Shown: positions 18,927 through 27,870 of the stretch, one piece after another | Layout of the letters: each line of letters starts with the position of its first letter | Numbering within the stretch: position 1 is the stretch's first letter | IMG/VR virus record: IMGVR_UViG_3300048686_001049 | Location: 1 to 53,254 of that record | Reading direction: 5' to 3' (one strand) | Length of the DNA stretch: 53,254 nt | Source of the DNA: a virus | The notes under the pieces: generated by a model | Told to the model about the DNA's origin: nothing | Seen by the model: the letters and a program-made list of their open reading frames with translations, nothing else | The model's database searches: none | Translations under genes and position numbers: made by a program

Positions 18927-20931
18927 GGACGGCTGCTGCCCTGAATCTGGCTTGGATTCCAGAATATCCGTAACTCGATTCATATTAACCGATTTATCAA
19001 GTTTAGAAAAATTAAATTTATTTAAATCAAAAAGAAAATTAAACTCACAACTAATTGAGTACAAATCGCTTGCCCAAAGAAACGGAAGTCAAAGGTCGAA
19101 AAAAAACAAGAAATCTGATTTTCAATTACTTAAAACAAAAAAATTGGGCCGGACAGCATTGAGTCTTCTTATCCCAGGGGATTCAGACCCAATACGCTCA
19201 CCTGTGAGGTCTGCTATTTACAGAACCCTTACCCCTGGTAAACCTAGTTTTTCTGGAAGCATACCAACTAAACCATCAAGAGGGTATCGATGTCCTGAGG
19301 GCTATCAGTACGGAGGTAGATTTACTGATTCACGTCTTTCTACTTGCGGCGCAAAACTATTTGACATACCATCTCCTTTGGGTTTGGCCTTAGCAACCCT
19401 AAGAAGACTTGCAAAAAAACCAAAATTTCCCGAAGTGCAAGCAAACCCCGTAACCGGTGTGCCTGTCGCTGGAAATTTAATAGAAACAAGAAGACCTCAA
19501 ATTCCAAAAGTTTCTTTAGCCAATTCAAGAGCCGCATCAATTGAAATAAAAGAGATGGTCAAACAAATAGGCCAACATAGTGGCAAGGTTGCCAGAATGG
19601 TTAGAAGAGATGGATTCACTCTGGAGCCGGTTGTTCCCGCAAAGGTTTTAAGGGCAATTCCAGACAACAGAGACATGGAGGGTGCGACTTATATTCTGTC
19701 GGCTTTGTCTCCGTCAGATATCGGCAATGATGAACTTGGATTACTTTCAAACACTGGCATAACTTCTCTTATTTACGTAATGCCTGGGGGCTCAACTCTT
19801 ACTTTAGGGAAAAGACGCAAACTCTCAATTGGTGAAAGACGAAAATTAGGAAGAACTGTGAATTCATCAATGACCATCAACAATTCAAGAGACCCCGGTG
19901 CTCGACTGAAAGCCGTAGCCAGAGAGACGGGCGATGGAATGAGTTATTCAGAAAACTTTGTTGGAATAAAAAATCCTAATCAAATTATTAACGGTAAGCC
20001 TAAATGGTCAATTGATGCGTTTAAAGCACAAAACAGAAAAACAAAAATCCCTAATTCGCAAAACATATCTAGGGAGTCAGCTTCTAATGAAGCCATAGCT
20101 GGAAAAATTAATTCGATAGAAAAAGCTATAGACCATTTGTCCTCTGGTGGTAGTTTGTCCAAAATATCACCGGCTATACTCTCTCAGGTTTTATCAAGTA
20201 GTTCAGATATTCAAATTCAAAGATTAGAAAACAATCAATCTTTGGTTACTTATGGCAATAAAAAGTATTTCCTACATACAGCACCTAGGCAGTATCAACA
20301 CATTGAGGAGCTTTTTGCCGCCGACATACAGCAATACATGGGACTTGAATCGCCGGATATTATTCTGGCTTCCGGCGAAGGTCCAGAGCGACCCTATCTC
20401 AGGGAGGATGTCGAAACAGCTTTTAGTGGAGCAAAATTTAACCCCCAAATTAAGTTTGATGACTTAGACCCCAAGGATGTTGCGGTAATTATGTTGTCAG
20501 ATTTTCTAACAGACCAAGAATCCAGGCCATTATCATCCATATATCCAATGGAGAGCACATCTGGTACTGTGCCGATGTTGGCTCAAAACAACTTATCCAA
20601 ATTAGTGGACTTAGATAAAATTTCTATTGTAAAAAGAAATAAAATGAATATAAAAGAGTTTTATAATAATTTTACTGGAAATTATTACTCAAAATATTAT
20701 CTTGCCTTAAAAGCTGAACAAAAAGTCGTTTTTAGAAAAACCCTAGACAAATTGATATCAAGAGCTAAAGCGGCAAGCCTTGCAGTAATGAGGGAAAGAT
20801 TTAATAAAAATGGTTTGTCTGCCGGAGAAAAACAGCATTTAAATATTCTTGAAAAATTGTTCGACGTAAGACTTGAGTCTTTAGTGAACTCAAAGAGGAG
20901 CATTATTGAGATGCTAGAAAAGCAAACATAA
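18913..20931 (+). CDS. Modular virion-region protein with Cys module and one LSSG site
   Basis: 672 aa; the start overlaps the previous gene and has no clear ribosome site, so it is probably coupled. A basic N-terminus leads to a Cys-bracketed module RCPEG...RFTD...TC from C127, matching the one in the 9861 protein. The middle is basic and Ser/Pro rich. An LSSG site sits at residues 409-412 (20137-20148). After it comes a compact domain with KYFLHTAPRQYQHIEELFAADI and a region near MLSDFLTDQESRP that faintly recalls HipA/PI-kinase-like folds; I do not claim kinase activity because no clear catalytic Asp/Asn set is seen. The last 100 residues are helical. Its stop overlaps the next ATG. Confidence 0.65.
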   Translation: MILSKDGCCPESGLDSRISVTRFILTDLSSLEKLNLFKSKRKLNSQLIEYKSLAQRNGSQRSKKNKKSDFQLLKTKKLGRTALSLLIPGDSDPIRSPVRSAIYRTLTPGKPSFSGSIPTKPSRGYRCPEGYQYGGRFTDSRLSTCGAKLFDIPSPLGLALATLRRLAKKPKFPEVQANPVTGVPVAGNLIETRRPQIPKVSLANSRAASIEIKEMVKQIGQHSGKVARMVRRDGFTLEPVVPAKVLRAIPDNRDMEGATYILSALSPSDIGNDELGLLSNTGITSLIYVMPGGSTLTLGKRRKLSIGERRKLGRTVNSSMTINNSRDPGARLKAVARETGDGMSYSENFVGIKNPNQIINGKPKWSIDAFKAQNRKTKIPNSQNISRESASNEAIAGKINSIEKAIDHLSSGGSLSKISPAILSQVLSSSSDIQIQRLENNQSLVTYGNKKYFLHTAPRQYQHIEELFAADIQQYMGLESPDIILASGEGPERPYLREDVETAFSGAKFNPQIKFDDLDPKDVAVIMLSDFLTDQESRPLSSIYPMESTSGTVPMLAQNNLSKLVDLDKISIVKRNKMNIKEFYNNFTGNYYSKYYLALKAEQKVVFRKTLDKLISRAKAASLAVMRERFNKNGLSAGEKQHLNILEKLFDVRLESLVNSKRSIIEMLEKQT

Positions 20932-21713
20932 TGAATTCATTTTCGGTTATTTATGATGCTATAAGGAAAATCCCTTTTGCTCTTGCGTTTAAAAAAGATA
21001 ATCAAATAACTTTCCATGGAGTCAACTCACTTGGTGAATCTTGGGCCAGAGAGATGAACGAAAAGAAAGTAAGTGCATGCTGTTGGAATATCCCAAGTGG
21101 AATGGCTCGTTCTGCGTACAAGAGCTTCAATAAGGAGGAGGAGTATCTTCTAATTAAAAGTTTCAATATATCAAGCGACCAAATCGAGACAAAAAATCTA
21201 CCAACGATAGATGTTCAAAACAAAGAAAACATCACCCCTAAATCCGCTATAGGCGCAAAATCTTTTATAGAAAGACGCTTGTCAGTTAGTGGCAAGTCTG
21301 TAATTAAGCCTTTGTTGGTTAGTAGCTTGAGCCAACATGGAAGTGAAAACAAACAGATAAATCTAGAATATAAAGCAAAAGCGTTTACTGTCAACAGGAA
21401 AATTAGTTCTTTTGCGAATCTGGTTAAAGCTAAAAATCTTGGTTTTGATTCAACGACTAATTTGTTTAAAAACAAACCGTCTAATGAGTTGTCTGATTTT
21501 TCAGTACAAAAGACAATGGAAAGTATTGGATTTGGTATTTTGAGACGTTTTGGCCGCAAAAACCTAAACCAACAAGATTCTTCCTCGTTAAAGAGAAGGG
21601 TCAGTAGGCGTGTTAATAGTTTAACCGAAGCAGAAACTGAAGGTAAGAAAAGTTTAAATTTTGGTCAGAAAAAAAACAATTTGATTTACATGAGTGCTAG
21701 GTTCACGAAATGA
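20931..21713 (+). CDS. Unrecognised 260-aa protein
   Basis: It starts inside the TAATG junction with the preceding stop. The first 75 residues look globular (IPFALAFKKDNQITFHGV, then a Cys-Cys-Trp and EEEYLLIKSF). The remainder is Ser/Lys/Asn rich, probably disordered or alpha-helical and positively charged. No motif is recognised. The gene lies in the chain of overlapping genes leading to the capsid gene, so co-translation with the modular proteins is likely. Confidence 0.6.
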   Translation: MNSFSVIYDAIRKIPFALAFKKDNQITFHGVNSLGESWAREMNEKKVSACCWNIPSGMARSAYKSFNKEEEYLLIKSFNISSDQIETKNLPTIDVQNKENITPKSAIGAKSFIERRLSVSGKSVIKPLLVSSLSQHGSENKQINLEYKAKAFTVNRKISSFANLVKAKNLGFDSTTNLFKNKPSNELSDFSVQKTMESIGFGILRRFGRKNLNQQDSSSLKRRVSRRVNSLTEAETEGKKSLNFGQKKNNLIYMSARFTK

Positions 21714-22810
21714 AAAAACCAAAATCTCAATTAAATGAAAAAATACAAGCCCTAAATGTCGCCAAAATGATTGGCTGCAGTGGTGCCCATAGAACAGCTG
21801 ATGGCGTTTGGATGCCATGTGAGTCTCACGAAATTCTCAATGAGATATCTACGGTAGCGGAATCTTCTAGGTGGCGGACCGTTGTCCCTGGGTCGAGGCC
21901 AGAGAGAATCCAAAAAAAATCCTTGGATGAATGGTTCAAAGAAAAATGGGTCGACATTTCTAGGCCAAAAAAGGGAGGCGGATTTGAGCCTTGCGGAAGA
22001 GGGGATGCCAAAAAAGGCGCGTACCCTAAATGCGTGCCAGCATCCAAGGCTGCATCAATGACTGCCGCCGAAATAGCATCTGCCGTTAGAAGAAAAAGAA
22101 AGGCAGAATCTACTCAAAAGAGAAGAGGTAAAAAACCAATTTATGTTCCAACAGAAAAGAAAAATCTTGATGCTTTGGGCTTAAATGAAAAAGCCGCTAT
22201 ACCTACAAACCCTGAATTGTATGCACGAGTTAAGGCTAAGGCAAAAAGAAAATTTGATGTGTATCCTTCTGCCTACGCCAATGCTTGGTTAGTTCGTGAG
22301 TACAAGCGAAGAGGTGGCGGATATAGGTCAGATGAAACTTCACAAAAAAGTAGTCAAGAAGACGCTCGCAGATTTACTCGGATGAAAAAGGGTAGAAAAT
22401 ACAAGAAAAGAAGAAACCTCCCAATGCATACCGGAGTAATACACCTTGACGGAGTAGGTCTTGTTTCCGATAGCGGAATTTCCATGAAATCTGAAATAAA
22501 ATCTTTAAATAGGGGTCCTGAGTACGTAAGAGAAACAGACCCAGATGTATTTTTAGACCCAGAATCAGCAAGATTTAGGTCGCGACAACTTGGCTGCATC
22601 GGGATAAGCAGAAGAATTTCAAAAAACGGGAGAGCCGTTTGGATGCCATGCACAAATATGACTGATTATTCAAGGCTTTCTGGAACCACATCCCTTGGCA
22701 GAAGACATCAAAGAGAAAACAGCCAATCCATGGTTAGGACCATCTTGCGTCAAGAGTTAAGTAAATTAAAAAGAAAAAAATCAATTTGCGAAGAGATTTT
22801 ACAAAAATAA
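21710..22810 (+). CDS. DUF5872-like modular basic protein with two Cys-bracketed VWMPC modules
   Basis: 366 aa, starting in an ATGA overlap. Residues about 18-36 (GCSGAHRTADGVWMPC) and about 304-323 (GC..SRR....G.AVWMPC) are two copies of one short Cys-bracketed module. Between them is a region I recognise as DUF5872-like: FKEKWVDISRPKKGGG, CGRGDAKKGAYPKC, then the FDVYPSAYANAWLV motif. This family recurs in phage structural or internal proteins without a known function. The protein is strongly basic (many KRRK runs), compatible with binding packaged DNA. It ends the overlapping gene chain; a 152-base leader then separates the capsid gene. Confidence 0.7.
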   Translation: MKKPKSQLNEKIQALNVAKMIGCSGAHRTADGVWMPCESHEILNEISTVAESSRWRTVVPGSRPERIQKKSLDEWFKEKWVDISRPKKGGGFEPCGRGDAKKGAYPKCVPASKAASMTAAEIASAVRRKRKAESTQKRRGKKPIYVPTEKKNLDALGLNEKAAIPTNPELYARVKAKAKRKFDVYPSAYANAWLVREYKRRGGGYRSDETSQKSSQEDARRFTRMKKGRKYKKRRNLPMHTGVIHLDGVGLVSDSGISMKSEIKSLNRGPEYVRETDPDVFLDPESARFRSRQLGCIGISRRISKNGRAVWMPCTNMTDYSRLSGTTSLGRRHQRENSQSMVRTILRQELSKLKRKKSICEEILQK

Positions 22811-22962
22811 AATATTTATTGACATTCTTTTCTCTTAAACACAACTAGTTGCACTATAGGTGCAAAATGCCTGCTAATTTTGATAACTAGGGCTGGGTGC
22901 TTACCTAAGCCACGAAAAATAAATATTAAACCCAACCCTCAAATTTCAATAGGAGAAATATC
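22811..22962 (+). promoter_or_regulatory. Leader of the major capsid gene
   Basis: A 152-base non-coding stretch holds a perfect TTGACA (22819-22824), but no good -10 lies 16-18 bases after it; TATAGG at 22855-22860 is too far. AATAGGAGAAATATC provides a strong ribosome site just before the ATG at 22963. A separate promoter for the highly expressed capsid gene is expected here but not pinned down. Confidence 0.4.
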
Positions 22963-24318
22963 ATGTCGCAAGACAATAAGAGAGTCGAAGAACTGCAATC
23001 AGCTCTTCGCACAAAAATGGCAGAAAACAAGGCAATTGCTGATTCTTTTAAAATCGAAGAAGGCACAGTAGTCGTCTCTGCAGAGCAGAAATCAGCGTTC
23101 GACAAGAACATGGTTGACATCAAAGAAATCAAGAGTCTCATCTCTGGTTTGTCGGCAATGGAAGAAGTTGACCAGTGGGCATCACAGCCACAAAGTTCAG
23201 TAGCAGGCGCATATGCTTCTGCAGCTGCAGGTGTTCAACAACTCACAAGCCGCGAAATCAAGACAATCGGCGAAATGTTCCTTGACTCACCAGAGTTCAA
23301 GTCACTCGCCAATGGTCGCAACGGCTACAACATGTCATCACCATGGCAGGTAGCTGCATCGTTGACTCAACACAACTACGGAGTCAAAGATGTCTTCAGT
23401 GCAATGCCAACAGTTGGTGCAATTGCTCGTGGTTCGGGTCTCGGCGACTTCGGCACCATTCAGCGTGACCCAATGGTGACACCACCGATGCGCACAAAGC
23501 GTGTTCGTGACCTGTTCCCAGTTCGCACAACAACAGCATCGGTCATCGAGTACTTCCGTCAAGTTGGATTTACCTCGGTTTCAGGCGCACCAACCAACAA
23601 CGCTGCATCAGTTGCTGAGCGTTCAGGTAACGCCTTTACCGCTAAGCCACAATCTGGTTTCTCGTTTGTTGGTGAGCAAGTAGCAGTGAAGACATTGGCT
23701 CACTGGGAGGCTGCACACCGCAACGTCCTTGCTGATGAACCACAGCTGCGTTCAATCATTGACAATGAGTTGATGTACGGTCTTCGTCTTCTTGAAGACC
23801 AACAAATCCTCAACGGTGACGGTGCAGGAGAAAACCTTAAGGGTATTCTTCAGACATCAGGCATCCAGACTTACCTCTGGTCGTCGGGTGCTTCGGCTCC
23901 AGTCAAAGACACACGAGCAGACGCAATTCGTCGTGCAGCAACACTCGCTTACTTGGCCTACTACGAGCCAAGCGGCGTTGTTGTTCACCCATCGGATTGG
24001 GAAAAACTCGAATTGGCAAAGGACGCACAAGGTCAGTACCTGATTGCTCTTTCAGTAGCAATGGGTGGCGAACCAAAGGTGTGGAGAATGCCAGTTGTTG
24101 ACACACCAGCAATCGCACAGGGCACCTGCTTGACAGGCGCCTTCGGCACGGGAGCTCAGCTCTACGACCGTGAGCAGGCAAACATTCGCATCAGCGAACA
24201 GCATTCGGATTTCTTTATCCGCAACGCAATTGTTATCTTGGCAGAGCAAAGACTCGCTCTTGCTGTCAAGCGACCAGAAGCGTTCGTGAAGGTAACATTC
24301 GACAACGCTCCAGCCTGA
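22963..24318 (+). CDS. Major capsid protein, HK97 fold
   Basis: 451 aa, near the usual uncleaved HK97 length. Residues 1-70 are a helical, charged delta-like segment; an Ala/Ser-rich linker (about 75-95) could be the cleavage zone. The core shows family features: VRDLFPVRTTTASVIEYFRQ (N-arm/E-loop region), ADEPQLRSIIDNELMYGLRLLEDQQILNGDG (spine helix), VVVHPSDWEKLELAKD and a C-terminal AIVILAEQRLALAVKRPEAF. It assembles the procapsid shell. Start chosen from the AGGAG five to ten bases upstream. Base composition differs from neighbours: Arg is mostly CGC/CGT rather than AGA and the GC content is visibly higher, as expected for the most abundant virion protein. The gene is closed by a strong terminator. 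Confidence 0.95.
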   Translation: MSQDNKRVEELQSALRTKMAENKAIADSFKIEEGTVVVSAEQKSAFDKNMVDIKEIKSLISGLSAMEEVDQWASQPQSSVAGAYASAAAGVQQLTSREIKTIGEMFLDSPEFKSLANGRNGYNMSSPWQVAASLTQHNYGVKDVFSAMPTVGAIARGSGLGDFGTIQRDPMVTPPMRTKRVRDLFPVRTTTASVIEYFRQVGFTSVSGAPTNNAASVAERSGNAFTAKPQSGFSFVGEQVAVKTLAHWEAAHRNVLADEPQLRSIIDNELMYGLRLLEDQQILNGDGAGENLKGILQTSGIQTYLWSSGASAPVKDTRADAIRRAATLAYLAYYEPSGVVVHPSDWEKLELAKDAQGQYLIALSVAMGGEPKVWRMPVVDTPAIAQGTCLTGAFGTGAQLYDREQANIRISEQHSDFFIRNAIVILAEQRLALAVKRPEAFVKVTFDNAPA

Positions 24319-24333
24319 TAACTAAGTAAACAC

Positions 24334-24380
24334 AAACCCCACGCCCCCAGTAATGGGTAAGCGTGGGGTTTTTGTTTTTG
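24334..24380 (+). terminator. Rho-independent terminator after the capsid gene
   Basis: AAACCCCACGC (24334-24344) pairs perfectly with GCGTGGGGTTT (24361-24371) around a 16-base loop, followed by a T-rich run. This is an 11-bp stem with U tract, the clearest terminator in the window, and it separates virion genes from the next block. Confidence 0.92.
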
Positions 24381-24395
24381 TGAGACAATAGTTGT

Positions 24396-24797
24396 ATGCA
24401 AAGATTTTGGTACGGAGCGACAATACTGGGTGTCGTCGACGGAGACACTGTCGACTTGATGGTGGACTTAGGTTTTAATGTCCACCATAAAATAAGAGTT
24501 CGCCTTTACGGTATTAATACACCGGAATCAAGAACCAAAGACTTAAAGGAAAAAGAACTAGGGCTCAAAGCAAAGAAGTTTGTTGAAGACTGGTGCTCAA
24601 ATCATAAATGGGTATTTGTGAACACAATTCCTGACAAAAACGATAAATATGGACGTGTATTAGCACGAATATATTCATCGGATAATATAGACAGCCCTCA
24701 GACAGCCTGCCTAAATATAGACATGATTCAGTCGGGCAACGCCAGAGAGTATTTTGGTGTTGGAGACAAAACTTGGGCTGAGTTCAAAACTAAATAA
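24396..24797 (+). CDS. Thermonuclease (SNase family)
   Basis: 133 aa, a single staphylococcal-nuclease (TNase) domain without signal peptide. Visible motifs are VVDGDTVDL (D15, D17, D20), RVRLYGINTPE (R36, E44) and DKYGRVLA (R87), matching the catalytic Arg-Glu-Arg set. The Ca-site Asp of the Staphylococcus enzyme is Asn41 here (GINTPE), a frequent variant in homologues. Expected activity is sugar-nonspecific DNA/RNA hydrolysis; without a secretion signal it may act in the cytoplasm on host DNA. It stands alone after the capsid terminator with only 15 bases before the ATG and no ribosome site, so it may be a leaderless start. Confidence 0.9.
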   Translation: MQRFWYGATILGVVDGDTVDLMVDLGFNVHHKIRVRLYGINTPESRTKDLKEKELGLKAKKFVEDWCSNHKWVFVNTIPDKNDKYGRVLARIYSSDNIDSPQTACLNIDMIQSGNAREYFGVGDKTWAEFKTK

Positions 24798-24820
24798 CCT
24801 CAATGTGGGATAATTAATGC

Positions 24821-25093
24821 ATGAAAAAAGACCTTTTTGTAAATGTCCTTCTTAGAATTCTTGCTACTTTTGCAGCATCTGGTCTTGGCGTTATCGGCGC
24901 AGGAACGATTGCTGGTGTTCCAGTACTCAAGGCCGTCTTTATGGCTGGAATTGCAGGGGTTGCAGTAGTTGTAGAAGGTTTGTCTCGCGCCTTCCTTGAA
25001 GACGGCAAATTATCGCATGCAGAAATAAATGAAGTGTTCAACAAAGTTGACAAAAAATCGCCAGCGAAGGCAAAAGCGAATGAAGCGGTTTAG
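24821..25093 (+). CDS. Small membrane protein, holin-like
   Basis: 90 aa with two closely spaced hydrophobic segments (about residues 8-30, Gly/Ala rich, and 35-56), then a charged tail (EDGKLSHAEINEVFNKVDKK). The topology, the Gly/Ala-rich helices and the LLRILATFAASGLGV start resemble actinophage holin-like proteins. A lipoprotein gene overlaps its 3' end. No endolysin lies next to it; the lysozyme-like gene is 21 kb away, so the holin call rests on sequence type only. Confidence 0.6.
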   Translation: MKKDLFVNVLLRILATFAASGLGVIGAGTIAGVPVLKAVFMAGIAGVAVVVEGLSRAFLEDGKLSHAEINEVFNKVDKKSPAKAKANEAV

Positions 25094-25295
25094 TCTTGGG
25101 TTGGTTATTACTTTTTTGCTTACTGGCTGCGGTTACGACGGTAGTTATCGCTATTCTTGTCAAGACCCAACAAATTGGGGGAAAAAAGAGTGTGAACCAC
25201 CTCTATGTGAAGTGGATGGAAACTGCACAGAAGTTCTGCTTGGTTGGGACCCAACAGAACCAAAAGTAAAAACCACACAAAATACAGGAGACTGA
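25080..25295 (+). CDS. Small lipoprotein
   Basis: 71 aa. I choose the ATG at 25080 because it gives a proper lipoprotein signal: Lys-Arg, a hydrophobic stretch and the lipobox LTGC (Cys17). AAGG lies about nine bases upstream; an in-frame ATG at 25029 would spoil the signal. The mature part is Cys-rich (YSCQDPTNWGKKECEPP, CEVDGNCTE), probably disulfide bonded outside the membrane. It overlaps the holin-like gene by 14 bases and precedes another small gene by one base, so the three are probably co-translated. It may help lysis (spanin-like) or alter the host surface. Confidence 0.75.
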   Translation: MKRFSLGLVITFLLTGCGYDGSYRYSCQDPTNWGKKECEPPLCEVDGNCTEVLLGWDPTEPKVKTTQNTGD

Positions 25296-25296
25296 A

Positions 25297-25959
25297 ATGG
25301 CTGAGAGAAATGGTTGGGGTATCGTTTACCATCGCTCAGATTGTGGTGACGATTATGTGAGAATGTATGGTTTGGGTGGCGATGCACCAGGTTCATGCTG
25401 TGATACATGGGGGCTTACTAGCCACGCAATAAGATACGTCCACGAACATCCCGAAAAAAATCACACACTTGAAGACTTGCTTGCCTTAGAAATAGTAGAC
25501 GGCTACGAAATAGTAAAAGCAGGAGTAATTGACGCATACCATTGGGTGGATGAAAACGCTTGCAACTTAGCGATAACCGCACTAGTCAATGCGGCGGTAT
25601 TTGCCGCGTTTGGACCAGAGCAACCTGAAGGTGCCGCAACATCAACCACTCTGTCATTGATGGCAGAGCCAATTCTTTGGATTGAAGACAAAGCAGAAAA
25701 AGCAGTTGTAGTAAAAGCAATGACCGAAATAATTGCTGATGCATTTTTGCTTATTCCAGAAGTCAGTAACAGCATTGACCATTCACTGCTAGACAACATA
25801 ATTTCAAATTGTCTGGCTGAAAGTTTGAAACATACAGAACTGTGGGCAACACCAGCGGGTGTTTTCATTGCAATTGGGGCGGCATTTGCGCCTGTTATTG
25901 CAGATTTAATTTGTAAAAAAACCTGTCCTCAAGGATTTACGAAAGCGTTTGGAGCATAA
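25297..25959 (+). CDS. Unrecognised 220-aa protein
   Basis: The ATG at 25297 follows AGGAGACTGAA. The N-terminal 40 residues contain DCGDDY, GSCCDTWG and several aromatics. The central part is helical with Ala-rich stretches (ALVNAAVFAAFG), and the C-terminus has a hydrophobic segment (GVFIAIGAAFAPVIADLIC) that could be a membrane helix, followed by KKTC. I do not recognise the family. It sits between the lipoprotein gene (one-base gap) and another membrane protein (one-base overlap), suggesting a membrane-associated set. Confidence 0.65.
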   Translation: MAERNGWGIVYHRSDCGDDYVRMYGLGGDAPGSCCDTWGLTSHAIRYVHEHPEKNHTLEDLLALEIVDGYEIVKAGVIDAYHWVDENACNLAITALVNAAVFAAFGPEQPEGAATSTTLSLMAEPILWIEDKAEKAVVVKAMTEIIADAFLLIPEVSNSIDHSLLDNIISNCLAESLKHTELWATPAGVFIAIGAAFAPVIADLICKKTCPQGFTKAFGA

Positions 25960-26270
25960 TGTTTAAGATAAGTAACTCTAATAACCGTCCTCGTTTGACG
26001 CCAACAGAACTAGATGCCCGCCTCAAATTTGTGGTCGGCTGTGTTCTTGGTTTTGTTCTTTTGATTACAACCGTTGGTGTTCTTTGGGCATTGGTGTTTG
26101 TGACTCAACCAATTGGTGCACAGGCAGAGAATGACAAAATGTTCTTTGGGGTTCTTTCTTCTGTGGCGACCTTCATTACAGGCACCCTTGCGGGCATTAT
26201 GATTTCAACAGGGCGTAGCCCTGAAAGTAAAAGCAATAATGGAACATCTGACTCCGAAGGGTCAGAGTAA
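25959..26270 (+). CDS. Small two-helix membrane protein
   Basis: 103 aa starting in a TAATG overlap. Two hydrophobic helices (about residues 26-52, VVGCVLGFVLLITTVGVLWA, and about 66-86) are joined by a short loop; the tail is Ser/Asp/Glu rich. Size and topology fit a holin or accessory membrane protein, so either this or the 24821 gene could be the true holin. No motif gives a specific function. Confidence 0.65.
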   Translation: MFKISNSNNRPRLTPTELDARLKFVVGCVLGFVLLITTVGVLWALVFVTQPIGAQAENDKMFFGVLSSVATFITGTLAGIMISTGRSPESKSNNGTSDSEGSE

Positions 26271-26294
26271 CCCTAATTCAGAAAGCGATTCATT

Positions 26295-27503
26295 ATGAAT
26301 GACGAAGATATTCTTCTAGAAGAATTATTACTAATTGAGCAGCAATTAAAAATTGCTTGTTGCGGTGATACTCAATCAAAGTCAGATGAATCAACTAATG
26401 AAGACACCGACAGAGAAATAAAAAATATAGAAGAAAAAGGACTTCCATGTTGGGAGGGCTACATCCAGGTGGGAATGAAAAAGGGAAAAGATGGGAAAAT
26501 GGTTCCCAACTGTGTCCCAATTAAAAAGAAGACAGAAACAGACGAAATAGAAATATCTGAAAAATCCGAAAAACAAAAAATACGTGACCCGAAAGGTGGG
26601 CTAACAGCTGCCGGTAGGGCTTATTTCAAACGAACAGAAGGCGCGAATCTTAAGCCAGGAGTAAAAGGTGCCGCAAACACCCCAGAAAAAATGCGTCGAA
26701 AAGGTTCATTTTTAACAAGGTTTTTTACCAACCCATCAGGCCCACTTGTTGACGAAAAAGGACGAGCAACTCGTTTGGCTTTGTCTGCAGCGGCTTGGGG
26801 TGAACGTGTTCCCAAGAACGCAGAAGATGCAGCTCGTCTTGCCGAAAAAGGAAGAAATCTTCTCGAAAGATACAAAAACATAAAAGAAAAATCAGACGAA
26901 CTAGACATGGAAATTAAAAATCTTGGTCAATCAATTGGACAGATGGCTGGAGTATCCCCAACATCTAATCAAGCAGTAGACCACGATGGCGATGGAATGA
27001 TTTTTGACGGAACACCACAAGAGCAAAGAGCTCCATACAAAAAACAAAGCAATACTGCATACGAAAAAGCTCGTAGAAAATTTGTTCGCGCAGAACTTGC
27101 ACGTCAAGGAATAAAGCGTAATGCAAAAGTGGGAGACCGTTCTAAGGCGGAACGAGATGCCCGAGCACGCGCACGAGCAAAATATGACCAAATGACAAGA
27201 GCTGTTGGTGAGGAAAAACAAAACGAAATTGACAGGGCTAAAAAGAGGACACCAGCAACAACCAATCCAAAACCTGCCGACAGATACCCGAACCCATCTT
27301 CTGATAGAAGCAGGAAACCAGCTGACAGATACCCGAATCCACCAAACGCGGATAGAGGTAGAAAACCGGCCGACAGATACCCAAATCCATCTTCAGATAG
27401 AAGCAGGAAACCAGCTGACAGATACCCGAATCCTGGGAAAAAATATCCCCCGGGTCAAAAACCATCCGCGCCAAAACCTCCTCGCGACATAAGAGGTTTC
27501 TAG
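26295..27503 (+). CDS. Virion-type basic protein, DUF6321-like, with PADRYPNP repeats
   Basis: 402 aa. The acidic N-terminus is followed by a Cys-bracketed module CWEGYIQVGMKKG...VPNC (about residues 52-74). Then comes a region I recognise as DUF6321-like: DPKGGLTAAGRAYFKRTEG, MRRKGSFLTRFF and RLALSAAAWGE, ending LLERYKN. This family is common in phage capsid-region proteins and has no established function. An acidic DHDGDGMIFDGT stretch (about 233-244) is similar to the DxDxDGW module of the giant proteins and could bind calcium. The C-terminus has four PADRYPNP repeats and is very basic. Probably an internal virion or DNA-associated protein. Confidence 0.7.
   Translation: MNDEDILLEELLLIEQQLKIACCGDTQSKSDESTNEDTDREIKNIEEKGLPCWEGYIQVGMKKGKDGKMVPNCVPIKKKTETDEIEISEKSEKQKIRDPKGGLTAAGRAYFKRTEGANLKPGVKGAANTPEKMRRKGSFLTRFFTNPSGPLVDEKGRATRLALSAAAWGERVPKNAEDAARLAEKGRNLLERYKNIKEKSDELDMEIKNLGQSIGQMAGVSPTSNQAVDHDGDGMIFDGTPQEQRAPYKKQSNTAYEKARRKFVRAELARQGIKRNAKVGDRSKAERDARARARAKYDQMTRAVGEEKQNEIDRAKKRTPATTNPKPADRYPNPSSDRSRKPADRYPNPPNADRGRKPADRYPNPSSDRSRKPADRYPNPGKKYPPGQKPSAPKPPRDIRGF
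27272..27434 (+). repeat. Tandem coding repeat, KPADRYPNP units
   Basis: Four copies of a unit encoding KPADRYPNP plus a Ser/Asp/Arg spacer; unit lengths are 45, 48 and 45 bases with a truncated last unit. Synonymous differences occur between copies, so the peptide is maintained. Confidence 0.85.
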
Positions 27504-27531
27504 TCGCATAACGAAGATTAGGACAAAAGAA

Positions 27532-27870
27532 ATGCCAGCTCCATCAAGAAAAAAGAAACGCGAAGAAACAAGGTCTAATGAAGAAATTGCCTTAACTTCA
27601 GCAATGAATTCAGAATACAACATAATGCACCCAATGGTTAATGCTGAATATGTCCGTGTTCGTAATCCCCTAACAGGTCTTGACCCATCTTTTAAAACCA
27701 ATTCAGAATCTTTTCGTAATTTAGTATTAGAGCTATGTGATAAAGGTCTAGATAAAAAACTTTCTAAAGAATTTGATGAGTTTTCTGTGAACTATGATTC
27801 TAAATGGTCTTTGATAAAAGAATTTGCGATGCGTCCAACCGCGAAGACTGTAGTAGATGACGATGTATAA
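27532..27870 (+). CDS. Unrecognised 112-aa protein
   Basis: The ATG at 27532 follows AGGACAAAAGA. The N-terminus is basic (SRKKKREETR), the rest mixed helical with DKGLDKKLSKEFDEF. No motif or membrane span. It overlaps the next start by 14 bases. Confidence 0.55.
   Translation: MPAPSRKKKREETRSNEEIALTSAMNSEYNIMHPMVNAEYVRVRNPLTGLDPSFKTNSESFRNLVLELCDKGLDKKLSKEFDEFSVNYDSKWSLIKEFAMRPTAKTVVDDDV

Noticed and set aside
20140-20930. HipA-like kinase domain in the 18913 protein
   Set aside because: Only a faint resemblance; no complete catalytic or metal-binding residues could be placed.
22819-22860. Complete promoter at the capsid leader
   Set aside because: The TTGACA is good but the only -10-like TATAGG is 30 bases away; no valid pair found.
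23137-23148. LISG in the capsid protein as an LSSG-type site
   Set aside because: It lies within a helical charged segment, lacks the second Ser, and has no basic neighbour at the P1' side; likely coincidence.
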